Shown in pieces: positions 1 through 6,030 of a stretch of 6,030 nt of DNA. Below the pieces are notes generated by a model that saw only the letters and a list, made by a program, of their open reading frames with translations, had not been told where the DNA came from and made no database searches. The DNA comes from RZYP01 sp964386405 (lineage in GTDB: Bacteria > Bacillota > Negativicutes > Acidaminococcales > Acidaminococcaceae). The stretch lies in assembly GCA_964386405.1 (NCBI GenBank), contig CAYLRW010000080.1:1-6030 (forward strand), written 5' to 3'. Each line of letters begins with the position of its first letter. Position 1 is the first letter of the stretch. The position numbers and the translations under genes were made by a program.

Positions 1-302
1 GGATTCAGGTTTTCCAGCATTTTGGAAGAACAGGTTGTTCTTAAACCCTTGGTGGAAATGTTGTCCTTGATTGCACCCGGAATACCGGCAAGCGGAGCAA
101 TTGCTTCACCTGCGGCAATCATTTTGTCGACTTTAGCAGCCTGTGCCAACGCATTTTCTTTGTCTAAAGTTACATATGCCTTGACATCTTTTTCGACTTC
201 ATCAATACGGTCATAAACATTATTGGTCAGTTCCACAGAACTGATTTCTTTTTTTACGAGTTTCTCATGCAGTTCATGAGCTGTGCTCTTATATAAATCC
301 AC
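1..302 (-). CDS. gatA: GatA, Asp-tRNA(Asn)/Glu-tRNA(Gln) amidotransferase subunit A, 5' part only
   Basis: Read on the minus strand, a GTG codon at 300-302 opens a frame of 100 complete codons that runs off the left edge. It begins MDLYKSTAHELHEKL and contains LAGIPGAIKDNI at residues 71-82, then LRTTCSSKMLEN. This is the amidase-signature N-terminus of GatA. The lysine of AIKDN is residue 79, the same number as the catalytic-triad Lys79 known from staphylococcal GatA; the two catalytic serines would lie beyond the window. GatA is the glutaminase subunit of cytoplasmic GatCAB: it releases ammonia from glutamine, which GatB uses to amidate mischarged Glu-tRNA(Gln) or Asp-tRNA(Asn). Full-length GatA is usually about 480-490 residues, so roughly a fifth is present. 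The GTG start is supported by a perfect ribosome binding site at the right spacing and by the homologous N-terminus. The gene lies 14 nt behind gatC and is surely in the same transcript. Truncation is due only to the window edge. Confidence 0.95.
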   Translation of the reverse strand, partial: MDLYKSTAHELHEKLVKKEISSVELTNNVYDRIDEVEKDVKAYVTLDKENALAQAAKVDKMIAAGEAIAPLAGIPGAIKDNISTKGLRTTCSSKMLENLN

Positions 303-308
303 AGTATT

Positions 309-316
309 TCCTCCTT
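309..316 (-). promoter_or_regulatory. Shine-Dalgarno site fixing the gatA GTG start
   Basis: The minus strand reads AAGGAGGA here, 6 nt before the GTG at 300-302. It fills most of the 14-nt gap between the gatC stop codon and gatA. No other plausible start codon lies at a suitable distance, so this site decides the start. Confidence 0.85.
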
Positions 317-604
317 CTATTCGATAACTCTTGGAACCTTGAAGCCTCCGTCATGTACTGCCGGTGCATTCATCAAGGCAACTTCCTGGCTGACGCCTTC
401 AACCGCAACATCCTCACGCAAAACATTGCTGAGAGGCAAAACATGTGCTGTCGGTTCAATGCCTTTTGTATCCAATTCATTAAGAATATCAGCATAATTG
501 AGGATCTGGTTGAACTGCTCGGTAAATTTTTCCATTTCGCTTTCAGGAATAGTAAGTCGCGAGAGTTGTGCGATATACTCTACATCCTTAGTAGTAACTT
601 TCAT
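317..604 (-). CDS. gatC: GatC, Asp-tRNA(Asn)/Glu-tRNA(Gln) amidotransferase subunit C
   Basis: A complete 95-residue protein of the usual GatC length. It has the family's recognisable line-up: an N-terminal helix with VEYIAQLSRLTIPESE (residues 8-23), a second helix with FNQILNYADILNELDT (31-46), then IEPTAHV (49-55), LRED (62-65), and the C-terminal NAPAVHDGGFKVPRVIE (79-95). GatC has no catalytic residues. It wraps around the GatA-GatB interface and stabilises the GatCAB complex that makes Gln-tRNA(Gln) and/or Asn-tRNA(Asn) by transamidation. The ATG at 602-604 is preceded on the minus strand by a modest AGGATGG ribosome binding site about 8 nt away. It is the first gene of its transcript: a terminator for ligA and an extended -10 promoter lie just upstream. 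gatA follows after 14 nt. An open frame on the opposite strand (353-631) is a shadow. Confidence 0.96.
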   Translation of the reverse strand: MKVTTKDVEYIAQLSRLTIPESEMEKFTEQFNQILNYADILNELDTKGIEPTAHVLPLSNVLREDVAVEGVSQEVALMNAPAVHDGGFKVPRVIE

Positions 605-676
605 TTTTTCACCATCCTAAATCTTTTATAATATTCACCCATCAAGAGAAAATAAAAGAGAAAACTTAACCTATAA

Positions 677-706
677 ATTATAGCACAAAAACCATCTCGT
701 TGACGA
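677..706 (-). promoter_or_regulatory. Putative sigma-A promoter of gatCA (extended -10)
   Basis: The minus strand reads TGCTATAAT at 685-677, a consensus -10 hexamer with the extended TGn motif. A poor -35 (TCGTCA, 4 of 6 matches, at 706-701) lies 18 nt upstream, inside the ligA terminator hairpin. An extended -10 can make up for a weak -35. Initiation would fall near position 670 and give a leader of about 65 nt before gatC. A weaker TATTAT at 633-628 is an alternative. This is a prediction from motifs only. Confidence 0.6.
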
Positions 707-716
707 GATGGTTTTT
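687..716 (-). terminator. Rho-independent terminator after ligA
   Basis: A perfect inverted repeat: 13-nt arms (687-699 and 704-716) around a 4-nt loop (700-703). The core is CCATCTCG paired with CGAGATGG, flanked by five A and five T. In the minus-strand transcript it begins 5 nt after the ligA stop codon and ends in a run of five U. Because it is symmetric, it could in principle terminate in both directions. No gene reads towards it on the plus strand within the window. Confidence 0.8.
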
Positions 717-721
717 GATGG

Positions 722-2743
722 TTATTGTTGTAAAAGGCGCATGAATTCAGTTTCATCGATAACTTTAACGCCTAGTTCCTGCGCTTTGGTCAGTTTACTG
801 CCAGCCTCGGCCCCGGCAACGACATAATCAGTTTTTTTACTGACAGAACCGGAGACCTTGGCGCCGACATCCTGCGCCATTGTTTGTGCCGTAGCTCTGT
901 CCAAAGTAGGCATTGTACCTGTGAATACCAACGTTTTACCATAAAATGGATGACTGGCATCAGTGCCGCTAGCGCCCTTCATTTCCAGATTGAGGCCCAA
1001 TTTTTTCAGTCTGTATAGTAAGTCCTGATTAGAAGGAACTGCAAAGTAAGACACGACGCTTTCGGCAATCTTTGGTCCGATATCCCTGATAGCGCTCAAT
1101 TCTTCTGTGCTTGCCTGACGCAGATTATCGATATTGCCATATTGTAAAGCAAGGATGCGAGCAACTTTGGCGCCAACATGGCGAATACCGAGTGCAAAAA
1201 GCAGCTTGTCAAAACTTTGCTTCTTACTTTCTTCTATAGCCGCCAAAAGATTTTCCGCAGATTTTTCACCCATGCGTTCAATCTTCAGCAATTGTTCTTT
1301 TTGCAGCAAATACAAATCAGCAGGATCTTTTATCAGTTCAGCGGCAATCAGCTGATTGATCACAGCAGGTCCGCAGCCATCTATATTCATGGCGTCACGC
1401 GAAACAAAATGAATAAGTCCTTCTCTGCCTAATGCCGGACAATGTGGATTAGTGCAGCGACTCGCTGCTTCACCTTCTCTGCGGATAACTGGCCAGTCAC
1501 ATTCGGGGCAGGTTTCAGGCATCGTGAATTCTTTTTCCTGACCTGTTCTTTTTTCGAAAACAACCCAAAGCACTTCCGGTATAATTTCACCGGCTTTATT
1601 AATGACAACACGGTCACCTATGCGGATATCTTTTTCCTTGATAAAATCTTCGTTATGCAGCGTGGCGCGGCTAATCGTACTGCCGGACAACCTGACTGGT
1701 GTCAGCACTGCTGTCGGAGTCAAAACGCCGGTCCGTCCAACCTGCAGAATGATATCTTCGACCGTTGTTTCTGCTTGTTCCGGCGGAAATTTAAAAGCAA
1801 CCGCCCATCTGGGGTCTTTGCCCGTCGCACCCAGCAAATTTTGCTGCCAGACAGCATTGACCTTTACGACTACTCCGTCCGTATCATAAGCCAAAGTAGC
1901 TCTTACTTTTTCATGTTTTTCAATCAACTGCCAGACTTCTTCGATATTTTTCGCTTTATGCCAGCCTTCGCTGACACGAAACCCAAATTTAGCCAGCATT
2001 TCCATTGATTCAGCATGAGACTCTTTTGCGCCAAGACCAACAGCATACGCAAAAAAGCTTAATGATCTTTTTTCCGTTATCTGCGGATTCAGCTGTCTCA
2101 AAGAACCGGCCGCGGCATTACGAGGATTGGCAAACTCCGGCTCACCAGCCGCTATGCGCTCAGCATTCAATCTCATAAAAGCACGCCTTGGCATATAAAC
2201 CTCACCGCGAACGTCCAATAGTTCCGGAGCTCTTTCTCCCGGAGCTAATTGCAGGGTCAAAGGAATACTGCGAATCGTACGCACATTGTTGGTAACATCT
2301 TCACCAACTGTGCCATCACCGCGTGTCGCAGCTCGTACAAAACGTCCTTTTTCATAAATCAGACTGCAGGCAAGTCCGTCAATTTTTGGTTCCACAACAT
2401 ATTCAACTTTAGTGCCCTCCGGCAAACCGCTGTGGACTTTCCTGGCAAAATCCCTGACTTCTTCTGCGGAAAAGACATTGCCCAGACTCAAAAGCGGTGT
2501 TATATGCTTTACTTCCTTGAAACTCGGTGCTACCTGCCCGCCGACACGCATAGTCGGTGAATCCGGTGTAATAAGTTCAGGGTACTGACTTTCCAGTTTT
2601 CGTAGGTTAGCAACCAGCTCGTCATATTCGGCATCAGATATTTCCGGCATATCCAGCACATAATATAAGTGTTCATGCCGCCTGATTTGCACACGCAGGT
2701 CTTCTATTTTTTCCGCGGCCTGCATTTTTAATAAATCATCCAT
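722..2743 (-). CDS. ligA: NAD+-dependent DNA ligase LigA
   Basis: A complete 673-residue protein; E. coli LigA has 671. It seals 3'-OH/5'-phosphate nicks in replication and repair, using NAD+ to adenylate itself. Domains in order: Ia, NMN-binding (about 1-70, with YYVLDMPEISDAEYD at 27-41); adenylation domain with the active-site lysine K120 in EPKIDG (118-123), RGDGTVGEDVT (141-151), DVRGEVYM (177-184), NPRNAAAGSLRQL (206-218), DGVVVKVN (289-296) and AVAFKFPPE (314-322); OB fold (about 323-400); zinc finger with C412, C415, C430 and C435; helix-hairpin-helix region (about 440-590); and a C-terminal BRCT domain (about 598-673). The position matching E. coli His23, which contacts NMN, is Tyr28 here; from memory, this also occurs in other Bacillota ligases. 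All other key residues I can check are present. The ATG at 2741-2743 follows an AGGGGAG ribosome binding site (about 2752-2758) and suits the family N-terminus. The gene lies 28 nt behind pcrA with no terminator between, so it is probably co-transcribed. Confidence 0.98.
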   Translation of the reverse strand: MDDLLKMQAAEKIEDLRVQIRRHEHLYYVLDMPEISDAEYDELVANLRKLESQYPELITPDSPTMRVGGQVAPSFKEVKHITPLLSLGNVFSAEEVRDFARKVHSGLPEGTKVEYVVEPKIDGLACSLIYEKGRFVRAATRGDGTVGEDVTNNVRTIRSIPLTLQLAPGERAPELLDVRGEVYMPRRAFMRLNAERIAAGEPEFANPRNAAAGSLRQLNPQITEKRSLSFFAYAVGLGAKESHAESMEMLAKFGFRVSEGWHKAKNIEEVWQLIEKHEKVRATLAYDTDGVVVKVNAVWQQNLLGATGKDPRWAVAFKFPPEQAETTVEDIILQVGRTGVLTPTAVLTPVRLSGSTISRATLHNEDFIKEKDIRIGDRVVINKAGEIIPEVLWVVFEKRTGQEKEFTMPETCPECDWPVIRREGEAASRCTNPHCPALGREGLIHFVSRDAMNIDGCGPAVINQLIAAELIKDPADLYLLQKEQLLKIERMGEKSAENLLAAIEESKKQSFDKLLFALGIRHVGAKVARILALQYGNIDNLRQASTEELSAIRDIGPKIAESVVSYFAVPSNQDLLYRLKKLGLNLEMKGASGTDASHPFYGKTLVFTGTMPTLDRATAQTMAQDVGAKVSGSVSKKTDYVVAGAEAGSKLTKAQELGVKVIDETEFMRLLQQ

Positions 2744-2771
2744 CCGAAATGCTCCCCTCTGACTTTTGCCA

Positions 2772-4988
2772 TTAAACTTTCTTCAATACAGCATATTTCG
2801 TCAAAAGACTGCGTACACCTTCACCGGCAAAAGCAACTTTAACTTCCTGCCCGTCGCTATTATCTTTAGCGCTGACAATCGTGCCTAAGCCCCATTTAGC
2901 GTGTGTAACCTTGTCACCAACAATAAATTTGGCAATTCCTTGCCCGGCTGCACTTGATGGTACAAAGCTCTTAGTCGGTTTTTTGATCAACCAATTCATT
3001 TCACCGACTTTTTCCTGTTTTCTATTTTCAATATCATGCAAAACTCGCTGTTCGACTTCTTTTTTCTTTACTGTCAAAAGTGCGCGCGGAATTTCTTTCA
3101 GGAATCTGGATGGTGGATACATAACAGTATGGCCGAAAACCATCCTCATCTTGGCTCCCGTGAGGAACAGATGTTTTTCTGCTCTGGTAATGCCTACATA
3201 GCAAAGGCGTCGTTCTTCTTCTATTTCTTCCTCATCCATCAAGGTACGTTGATGGGGGAACATGCCTTCTTCCAAGCCAGCAAGAAAAACTACTGGGAAC
3301 TCCAGGCCTTTGGAGGAATGCAGGGTCATCAAGGTCAATGCATCCCCATCAATATGAGCATCATCTATATCTGCTACCAAGGCCACATGACCAAGGAAAT
3401 TTTCCAAACTGTTTTCTTCATCTGAAGCGGCAAATTCCTTCGCTACGCTTAAGAGTTCCTGCAAGTTATCAATGCGGCCCTGAGCCTGCATCGTATGTTC
3501 ATTCTCCAGTTCTTCCAGATAGCCGGTCCTGTTCATGACCTCCTGCAATAGGTTTTCCACTGGCATAACCGCGGCCATTTCCATCAGGGCAAATACTATC
3601 GAAGCCAATTCTTCCAATTTGCTGACAAAACGGCTGCTCAGCCCTTTGACTAAGGTTGGGTTAGAAACTATTTCAAATAGATTGCTGCCGTTTTCCAATG
3701 CACAGGCTTGCAGCTTACCAATTGTCGCATCACCAATCCCGCGTCTCGGCACGTTAATAATACGTAACAAGCTCAAGGTGTCATTAGGATTATAAATTAC
3801 ACGCAAGTATGCCAGAATATCCTTGATTTCCTTACGGTCATAGAACTTTTGCCCGCCTACCATGACATAAGGCAAGCCGCTCTTGATCAGCATTTCTTCG
3901 AAAATACGTGACTGCGGATTAGTGCGGTATAAGACCGCTACATCGCCAAGCTTGATATTCTCTTCGCGCTGCAGCTCCAATACCTGTTCTATGACGAAAC
4001 GTGCTTCGTCGCGCTCGTCAACAGCCTGGTAATAAGTAATCGGGGTGCCGTTAGGGTTCTCAGTCCAGAGTTCTTTCGGTTTCCTTGCCGTATTATTTTC
4101 GATAACAGCATTTGCCGCGTCAAGAATCACCTGGGTAGAGCGATAATTCTGCTCCAGTTTAATAACTTTGGCCGACGGATAATCCTTTTCAAAATCCAGG
4201 ATATTCTGAATGTCAGCACCGCGCCAGCCATAAATACTCTGGTCAACATCACCGACTACGCAAAGATTGTGATGCTTTTCGCTCAGGATCTTCGTCAGCA
4301 TATACTGTACATGATTGGTATCCTGATACTCGTCAACCATTATATAAGAAAATCTTTCCTGATATTTTGTTCTTACTTCCTCATTCTGCTGCAAGAGACG
4401 AATGGTTAGAAGTAACAGGTCATCAAAATCCAAGGCATTATTCAGCAATAATTTCTTTTCGTAGGCGCTGAAAATTTCCGCAATCTTTTGCGAATGGAAA
4501 TCAGCCGCATTGCGGGCATACTCTTTGGCATCCTGCATATTGTTCTTAGCATTGGAAATATGTCCAATGATAGAATTGACCGGGAAATTCTTTTCATCAA
4601 GGTTTAATTCTTTTAATACTTCTTTTAATACATTCTTACTGTCATTCGTATCGTAAATGACAAAATTTGAAGCATAACCACCAAGTTTATCAATTTCCAT
4701 ACGCAGAAAACGTGCGCAAAAAGCGTGGAAAGTAAAGAGCCAGACATCCTTTGCCGCAGGTCCGACCATCTTGTCGACACGTCTGCGCATTTCTCCTGCT
4801 GCCTTGTTGGTGAAAGTTATGGCCAAAATTTTATAAGGCGGTACACCTTGCGCGAGCAACCATGCAATACGGCAAGTAAGAGTCTTCGTTTTCCCGGAAC
4901 CGGCACCTGCCATAATCAGCATTGGTCCTTCCGTATGCTGTACTGCTGCCGCTTGTTCTTCGTTCAATCCATGTAAAATTTTGTTCAT
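2772..4988 (-). CDS. pcrA: ATP-dependent 3'-5' DNA helicase PcrA (UvrD family, superfamily 1A)
   Basis: A complete 738-residue protein of typical PcrA length. It unwinds DNA with 3'-5' polarity in nucleotide-excision repair, clearance of replication-transcription conflicts and removal of RecA filaments. Every SF1A motif is present: Q-motif region LNEEQAAAV (8-16), Walker A AGAGSGKT (27-34), Ia TFTNKAA (58-64), Ib TFHAF (86-90), Walker B VDEYQDTN (218-225), III GDVDQSIYGWRGAD (246-259), IV LEQNYRST (278-285), V TLHSSKGLEFPVVF (555-568) and VI ERRLCYVGITRAEKHLFL (592-609). The C-terminal segment GDKVTHAKWGLGTIV (691-705), running on to residue 738, is the Tudor-like domain that in characterised PcrA/UvrD binds RNA polymerase. 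A charged linker (about 640-670) joins it to the helicase core. The ATG at 4986-4988 is preceded by a TGAGGA ribosome binding site (4993-4998). It is the first gene of a pcrA-ligA operon and is transcribed divergently from the TtcA-like gene. Confidence 0.98.
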   Translation of the reverse strand: MNKILHGLNEEQAAAVQHTEGPMLIMAGAGSGKTKTLTCRIAWLLAQGVPPYKILAITFTNKAAGEMRRRVDKMVGPAAKDVWLFTFHAFCARFLRMEIDKLGGYASNFVIYDTNDSKNVLKEVLKELNLDEKNFPVNSIIGHISNAKNNMQDAKEYARNAADFHSQKIAEIFSAYEKKLLLNNALDFDDLLLLTIRLLQQNEEVRTKYQERFSYIMVDEYQDTNHVQYMLTKILSEKHHNLCVVGDVDQSIYGWRGADIQNILDFEKDYPSAKVIKLEQNYRSTQVILDAANAVIENNTARKPKELWTENPNGTPITYYQAVDERDEARFVIEQVLELQREENIKLGDVAVLYRTNPQSRIFEEMLIKSGLPYVMVGGQKFYDRKEIKDILAYLRVIYNPNDTLSLLRIINVPRRGIGDATIGKLQACALENGSNLFEIVSNPTLVKGLSSRFVSKLEELASIVFALMEMAAVMPVENLLQEVMNRTGYLEELENEHTMQAQGRIDNLQELLSVAKEFAASDEENSLENFLGHVALVADIDDAHIDGDALTLMTLHSSKGLEFPVVFLAGLEEGMFPHQRTLMDEEEIEEERRLCYVGITRAEKHLFLTGAKMRMVFGHTVMYPPSRFLKEIPRALLTVKKKEVEQRVLHDIENRKQEKVGEMNWLIKKPTKSFVPSSAAGQGIAKFIVGDKVTHAKWGLGTIVSAKDNSDGQEVKVAFAGEGVRSLLTKYAVLKKV

Positions 4989-5031
4989 TTTTTCCTCACA
5001 AGTCCATTTCTAAATAATAAGTCTAAATATA

Positions 5032-5040
5032 ATTTTAACA
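5032..5040 (-). promoter_or_regulatory. Possible pcrA-ligA promoter (extended -10)
   Basis: On the minus strand TGTTAAAAT (5040-5032) resembles an extended -10 element, 5 of 6 against TATAAT plus the TGn motif. It would start transcription near 5025, about 36 nt before the pcrA ATG. No good -35 lies 16-18 nt upstream. A TATTAT at 5019-5014 is a second candidate. A pcrA promoter must lie somewhere in this divergent gap or further upstream; which motif is used is uncertain. Confidence 0.35.
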
Positions 5041-5069
5041 GATTTGTAGCTTTCCTTCTAATGCTTTTT

Positions 5070-5098
5070 TTGTAACTTTATGCCATAATAATTACAAT
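5070..5098 (+). promoter_or_regulatory. Putative promoter of the TtcA-like gene
   Basis: TTGTAA at 5070-5075 and TACAAT at 5093-5098 are separated by exactly 17 nt, the optimal sigma-A spacing, with 4 of 6 and 5 of 6 matches. Transcription would begin near 5105, just ahead of the AAGGAGGA at 5113-5120. An overlapping alternative is the extended -10 TGCCATAAT at 5081-5089. Nothing else in this divergent gap resembles a better plus-strand promoter. Confidence 0.5.
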
Positions 5099-5112
5099 TA
5101 ATATTGTTAAAT

Positions 5113-5166
5113 AAGGAGGAAACGCAGCAATTAAGCCGTTGACGCTCTTTGCCGCGTATAATTAAA
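5113..5166 (+). promoter_or_regulatory. Leader of the TtcA-like gene with a displaced Shine-Dalgarno site
   Basis: A perfect AAGGAGGA stands at 5113-5120, yet the first in-frame TTG is at 5149 and the first ATG at 5167, leaving gaps of 28 and 46 nt. An in-frame TGA at 5140-5142 excludes any earlier start. Two things lie between. First, a short frame runs ATT AAG CCG TTG ACG and on to a TAA at 5163-5165, ending one base before the ATG. Second, an imperfect hairpin can be drawn (5129-5133 with 5159-5163, and 5142-5145 with 5154-5157) that would leave about 12 unpaired nt between the site and the ATG. Either could couple the site to the ATG. Neither is proven. Confidence 0.45.
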
Positions 5167-5964
5167 ATGTCCGCTAAACCCTATGTTCCTGCCGAATCCC
5201 TCAGCAAACTTTGGCGTGCCCTGATAGAGTTTGATATGCTTAGCGAAGGAGACAAAATCCTGATCGGTCTCTCTGGCGGTAAAGACAGTATGTTTCTTAC
5301 TGCCGCGTTAGCTGAAGCGCAAAAGTATTCACCCATTAAGTTTGAACTTGCCTGTTACACCGTTGACGGTATGTTCAGCCCCAATTTTCCTGAAAAAGAA
5401 CTGCAAGCTTTTTGTGCCGACTATGGTCTTACACATTATCACGAAAAAGTCAACGTGATGGAGGCCTGGCAAAATAAAGGCAACACTCCTTGCTTCACTT
5501 GCGCCTATTTTAGAAGAGCCGCTACTAACCGCAGAGCAAAAGAACTCGGTTTCAATAAAATTGCCCTGGCCCACCATCATGACGATGCCGTGGAAACTTT
5601 TCTTATGAACATTCTGACTTCCGGTCAGTTGCGTACTTTTCTGCCGGTAACCAAGCTATCACGCTCCGGCATGACTGTACTGAGACCTCTGCTTTATTAC
5701 CGGGAGGCAGAAGTCATTGCCGCTGGCAAGGCAATCGGCCTGCAGCCGCTGAAAAATCCCTGTCCTTATGATGGTCACACCAAACGTCAGGAAATAAAAG
5801 AGCATATCGAAGCCTTGGCTGCCATCAGTCCGGAAGTTTACGACCACCTTACGGCTGCTATGCGCAATTCCCCTAATCAGGAACTATGGCCTGAGCAATT
5901 AGCACAGAAAGCTATGGTAAAAAAATTCCATGAGTTCTGGCAGAAAAAAGGCAAAAAAGAATAA
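5167..5964 (+). CDS. ttcA: TtcA-family PP-loop ATPase, probable tRNA 2-thiocytidine biosynthesis protein
   Basis: A 265-residue cytoplasmic protein of the TtcA/TilS PP-loop superfamily. It shows the pyrophosphate-binding SGGKDS (36-41), a PCFTC pair of cysteines (C109, C112), the LAHHHDDAVETFLMN motif (134-148), VLRPLLYYRE (171-180) and a third cysteine in NPCPYDGHTKRQEIK (C199). In TtcA, three cysteines in this arrangement hold a [4Fe-4S] cluster, and the enzyme adenylates C32 of certain tRNAs and replaces its oxygen with sulfur. The CxxC and distal Cys argue against TilS (lysidine synthetase). No zinc fingers of the TtuA type are seen at either end. E. coli TtcA has about 311 residues; this one is shorter, mainly at the C-terminus. 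True orthology, and so the exact tRNA target, is not certain. I prefer the ATG at 5167 (MSAKPYVPAE). An in-frame TTG at 5149 would add six residues (MPRIIK), but neither start has a nearby ribosome binding site. It is divergent from pcrA and ends in tandem TAA stops. Confidence 0.85.
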   Translation: MSAKPYVPAESLSKLWRALIEFDMLSEGDKILIGLSGGKDSMFLTAALAEAQKYSPIKFELACYTVDGMFSPNFPEKELQAFCADYGLTHYHEKVNVMEAWQNKGNTPCFTCAYFRRAATNRRAKELGFNKIALAHHHDDAVETFLMNILTSGQLRTFLPVTKLSRSGMTVLRPLLYYREAEVIAAGKAIGLQPLKNPCPYDGHTKRQEIKEHIEALAAISPEVYDHLTAAMRNSPNQELWPEQLAQKAMVKKFHEFWQKKGKKE

Positions 5965-5994
5965 TAACGCCCTGCCACTTGGGCAAAGCGTTAT
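5964..5994 (+). terminator. Imperfect hairpin after the TtcA-like gene, possible terminator
   Basis: ATAACGC (5964-5970) pairs with GCGTTAT (5988-5994). Inside, after a 2x2 internal loop, TGCC (5973-5976) pairs with GGCA (5982-5985) around the loop ACTTG. The left arm starts on the last base of the stop codon. No U-run follows (the next bases are ATCTGG), so it is at best a weak intrinsic terminator. It could instead be a 3'-end stabilising structure. Confidence 0.4.
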
Positions 5995-6030
5995 ATCTGG
6001 TCAGAAGCAAAATCAATAGGTCAAGCTCAC

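Noticed and set aside
1442..2008. A 188-codon open frame on the plus strand inside ligA
   Set aside because: It lies wholly opposite a well-conserved ligase region, has no ribosome binding site, and its translation resembles no family I know. It is a shadow.
2744..2771. Possible separate promoter or terminator between pcrA and ligA
   Set aside because: The 28-nt gap holds only the ligA ribosome binding site region. No hairpin and no -10-like hexamer were seen.
3036..3425. A 129-codon plus-strand open frame inside pcrA
   Set aside because: It lies opposite the conserved helicase motifs V and VI, with an aromatic-rich translation typical of an antisense shadow.
5094..5107. Inverted repeat ACAAT-TAAT-ATTGT overlapping the putative -10 of the TtcA-like gene, as a possible operator
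   Set aside because: The arms are only 5 bp, entirely AT-rich apart from one C/G pair, in an AT-rich spacer. Such repeats are expected by chance, and no regulator is encoded nearby.
5139..5162. TTGACG followed by TATAAT, looking like a sigma-A promoter just before the TtcA-like ATG
   Set aside because: The spacer is only 12 nt, far below the required 16-18, and initiation would fall on the ATG itself. Chance is more likely, although the TATAAT alone is striking.
5995..6030. Possible start of another gene at the right edge
   Set aside because: Only 36 nt, with no start codon and ribosome binding site pair and no recognisable translation on either strand.

Overview
This is an ordinary housekeeping stretch of a bacterial chromosome. 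It holds five protein genes and no mobile element, CRISPR array, rRNA or tRNA. It probably comes from a member of the Bacillota. The reasons are the order pcrA-ligA followed by gatC-gatA (from memory, pcrA-ligA and gatCAB also lie near each other in Bacillus subtilis), a PcrA-type rather than UvrD/Rep-type helicase, an NAD+-dependent ligase, strong AAGGAGG ribosome binding sites and moderate GC. A Negativicutes-like member is possible, but that is only an impression.

Layout from left to right. Positions 1-302 (minus) hold the first 100 codons of gatA, cut by the window edge. Positions 317-604 (minus) hold gatC, 14 nt upstream of gatA. Positions 605-721 hold a perfect 13-bp hairpin terminator for ligA, followed at once by an extended -10 promoter for gatC. 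Positions 722-2743 (minus) are a complete ligA and 2772-4988 (minus) a complete pcrA, 28 nt apart and evidently co-transcribed pcrA to ligA. Positions 4989-5166 are an AT-rich divergent promoter region. Positions 5167-5964 (plus) are a TtcA-like PP-loop ATPase, followed by an imperfect hairpin that overlaps its stop codon. Positions 5995-6030 show nothing recognisable.

How the genes work together: PcrA (3'-5' DNA helicase with a C-terminal Tudor-like segment of the RNA-polymerase-binding type) and LigA (replicative and repair nick sealing) form a DNA maintenance operon. GatC and GatA are subunits of the tRNA-dependent amidotransferase GatCAB, with gatB presumably just outside the window. The divergent TtcA-like protein would thiolate tRNA, so two of the three transcription units concern tRNA.

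I found no undescribed system. The points most worth checking are the translation start of the TtcA-like gene, where a perfect Shine-Dalgarno sequence sits too far from any usable start codon, and the back-to-back terminator and promoter between ligA and gatC.
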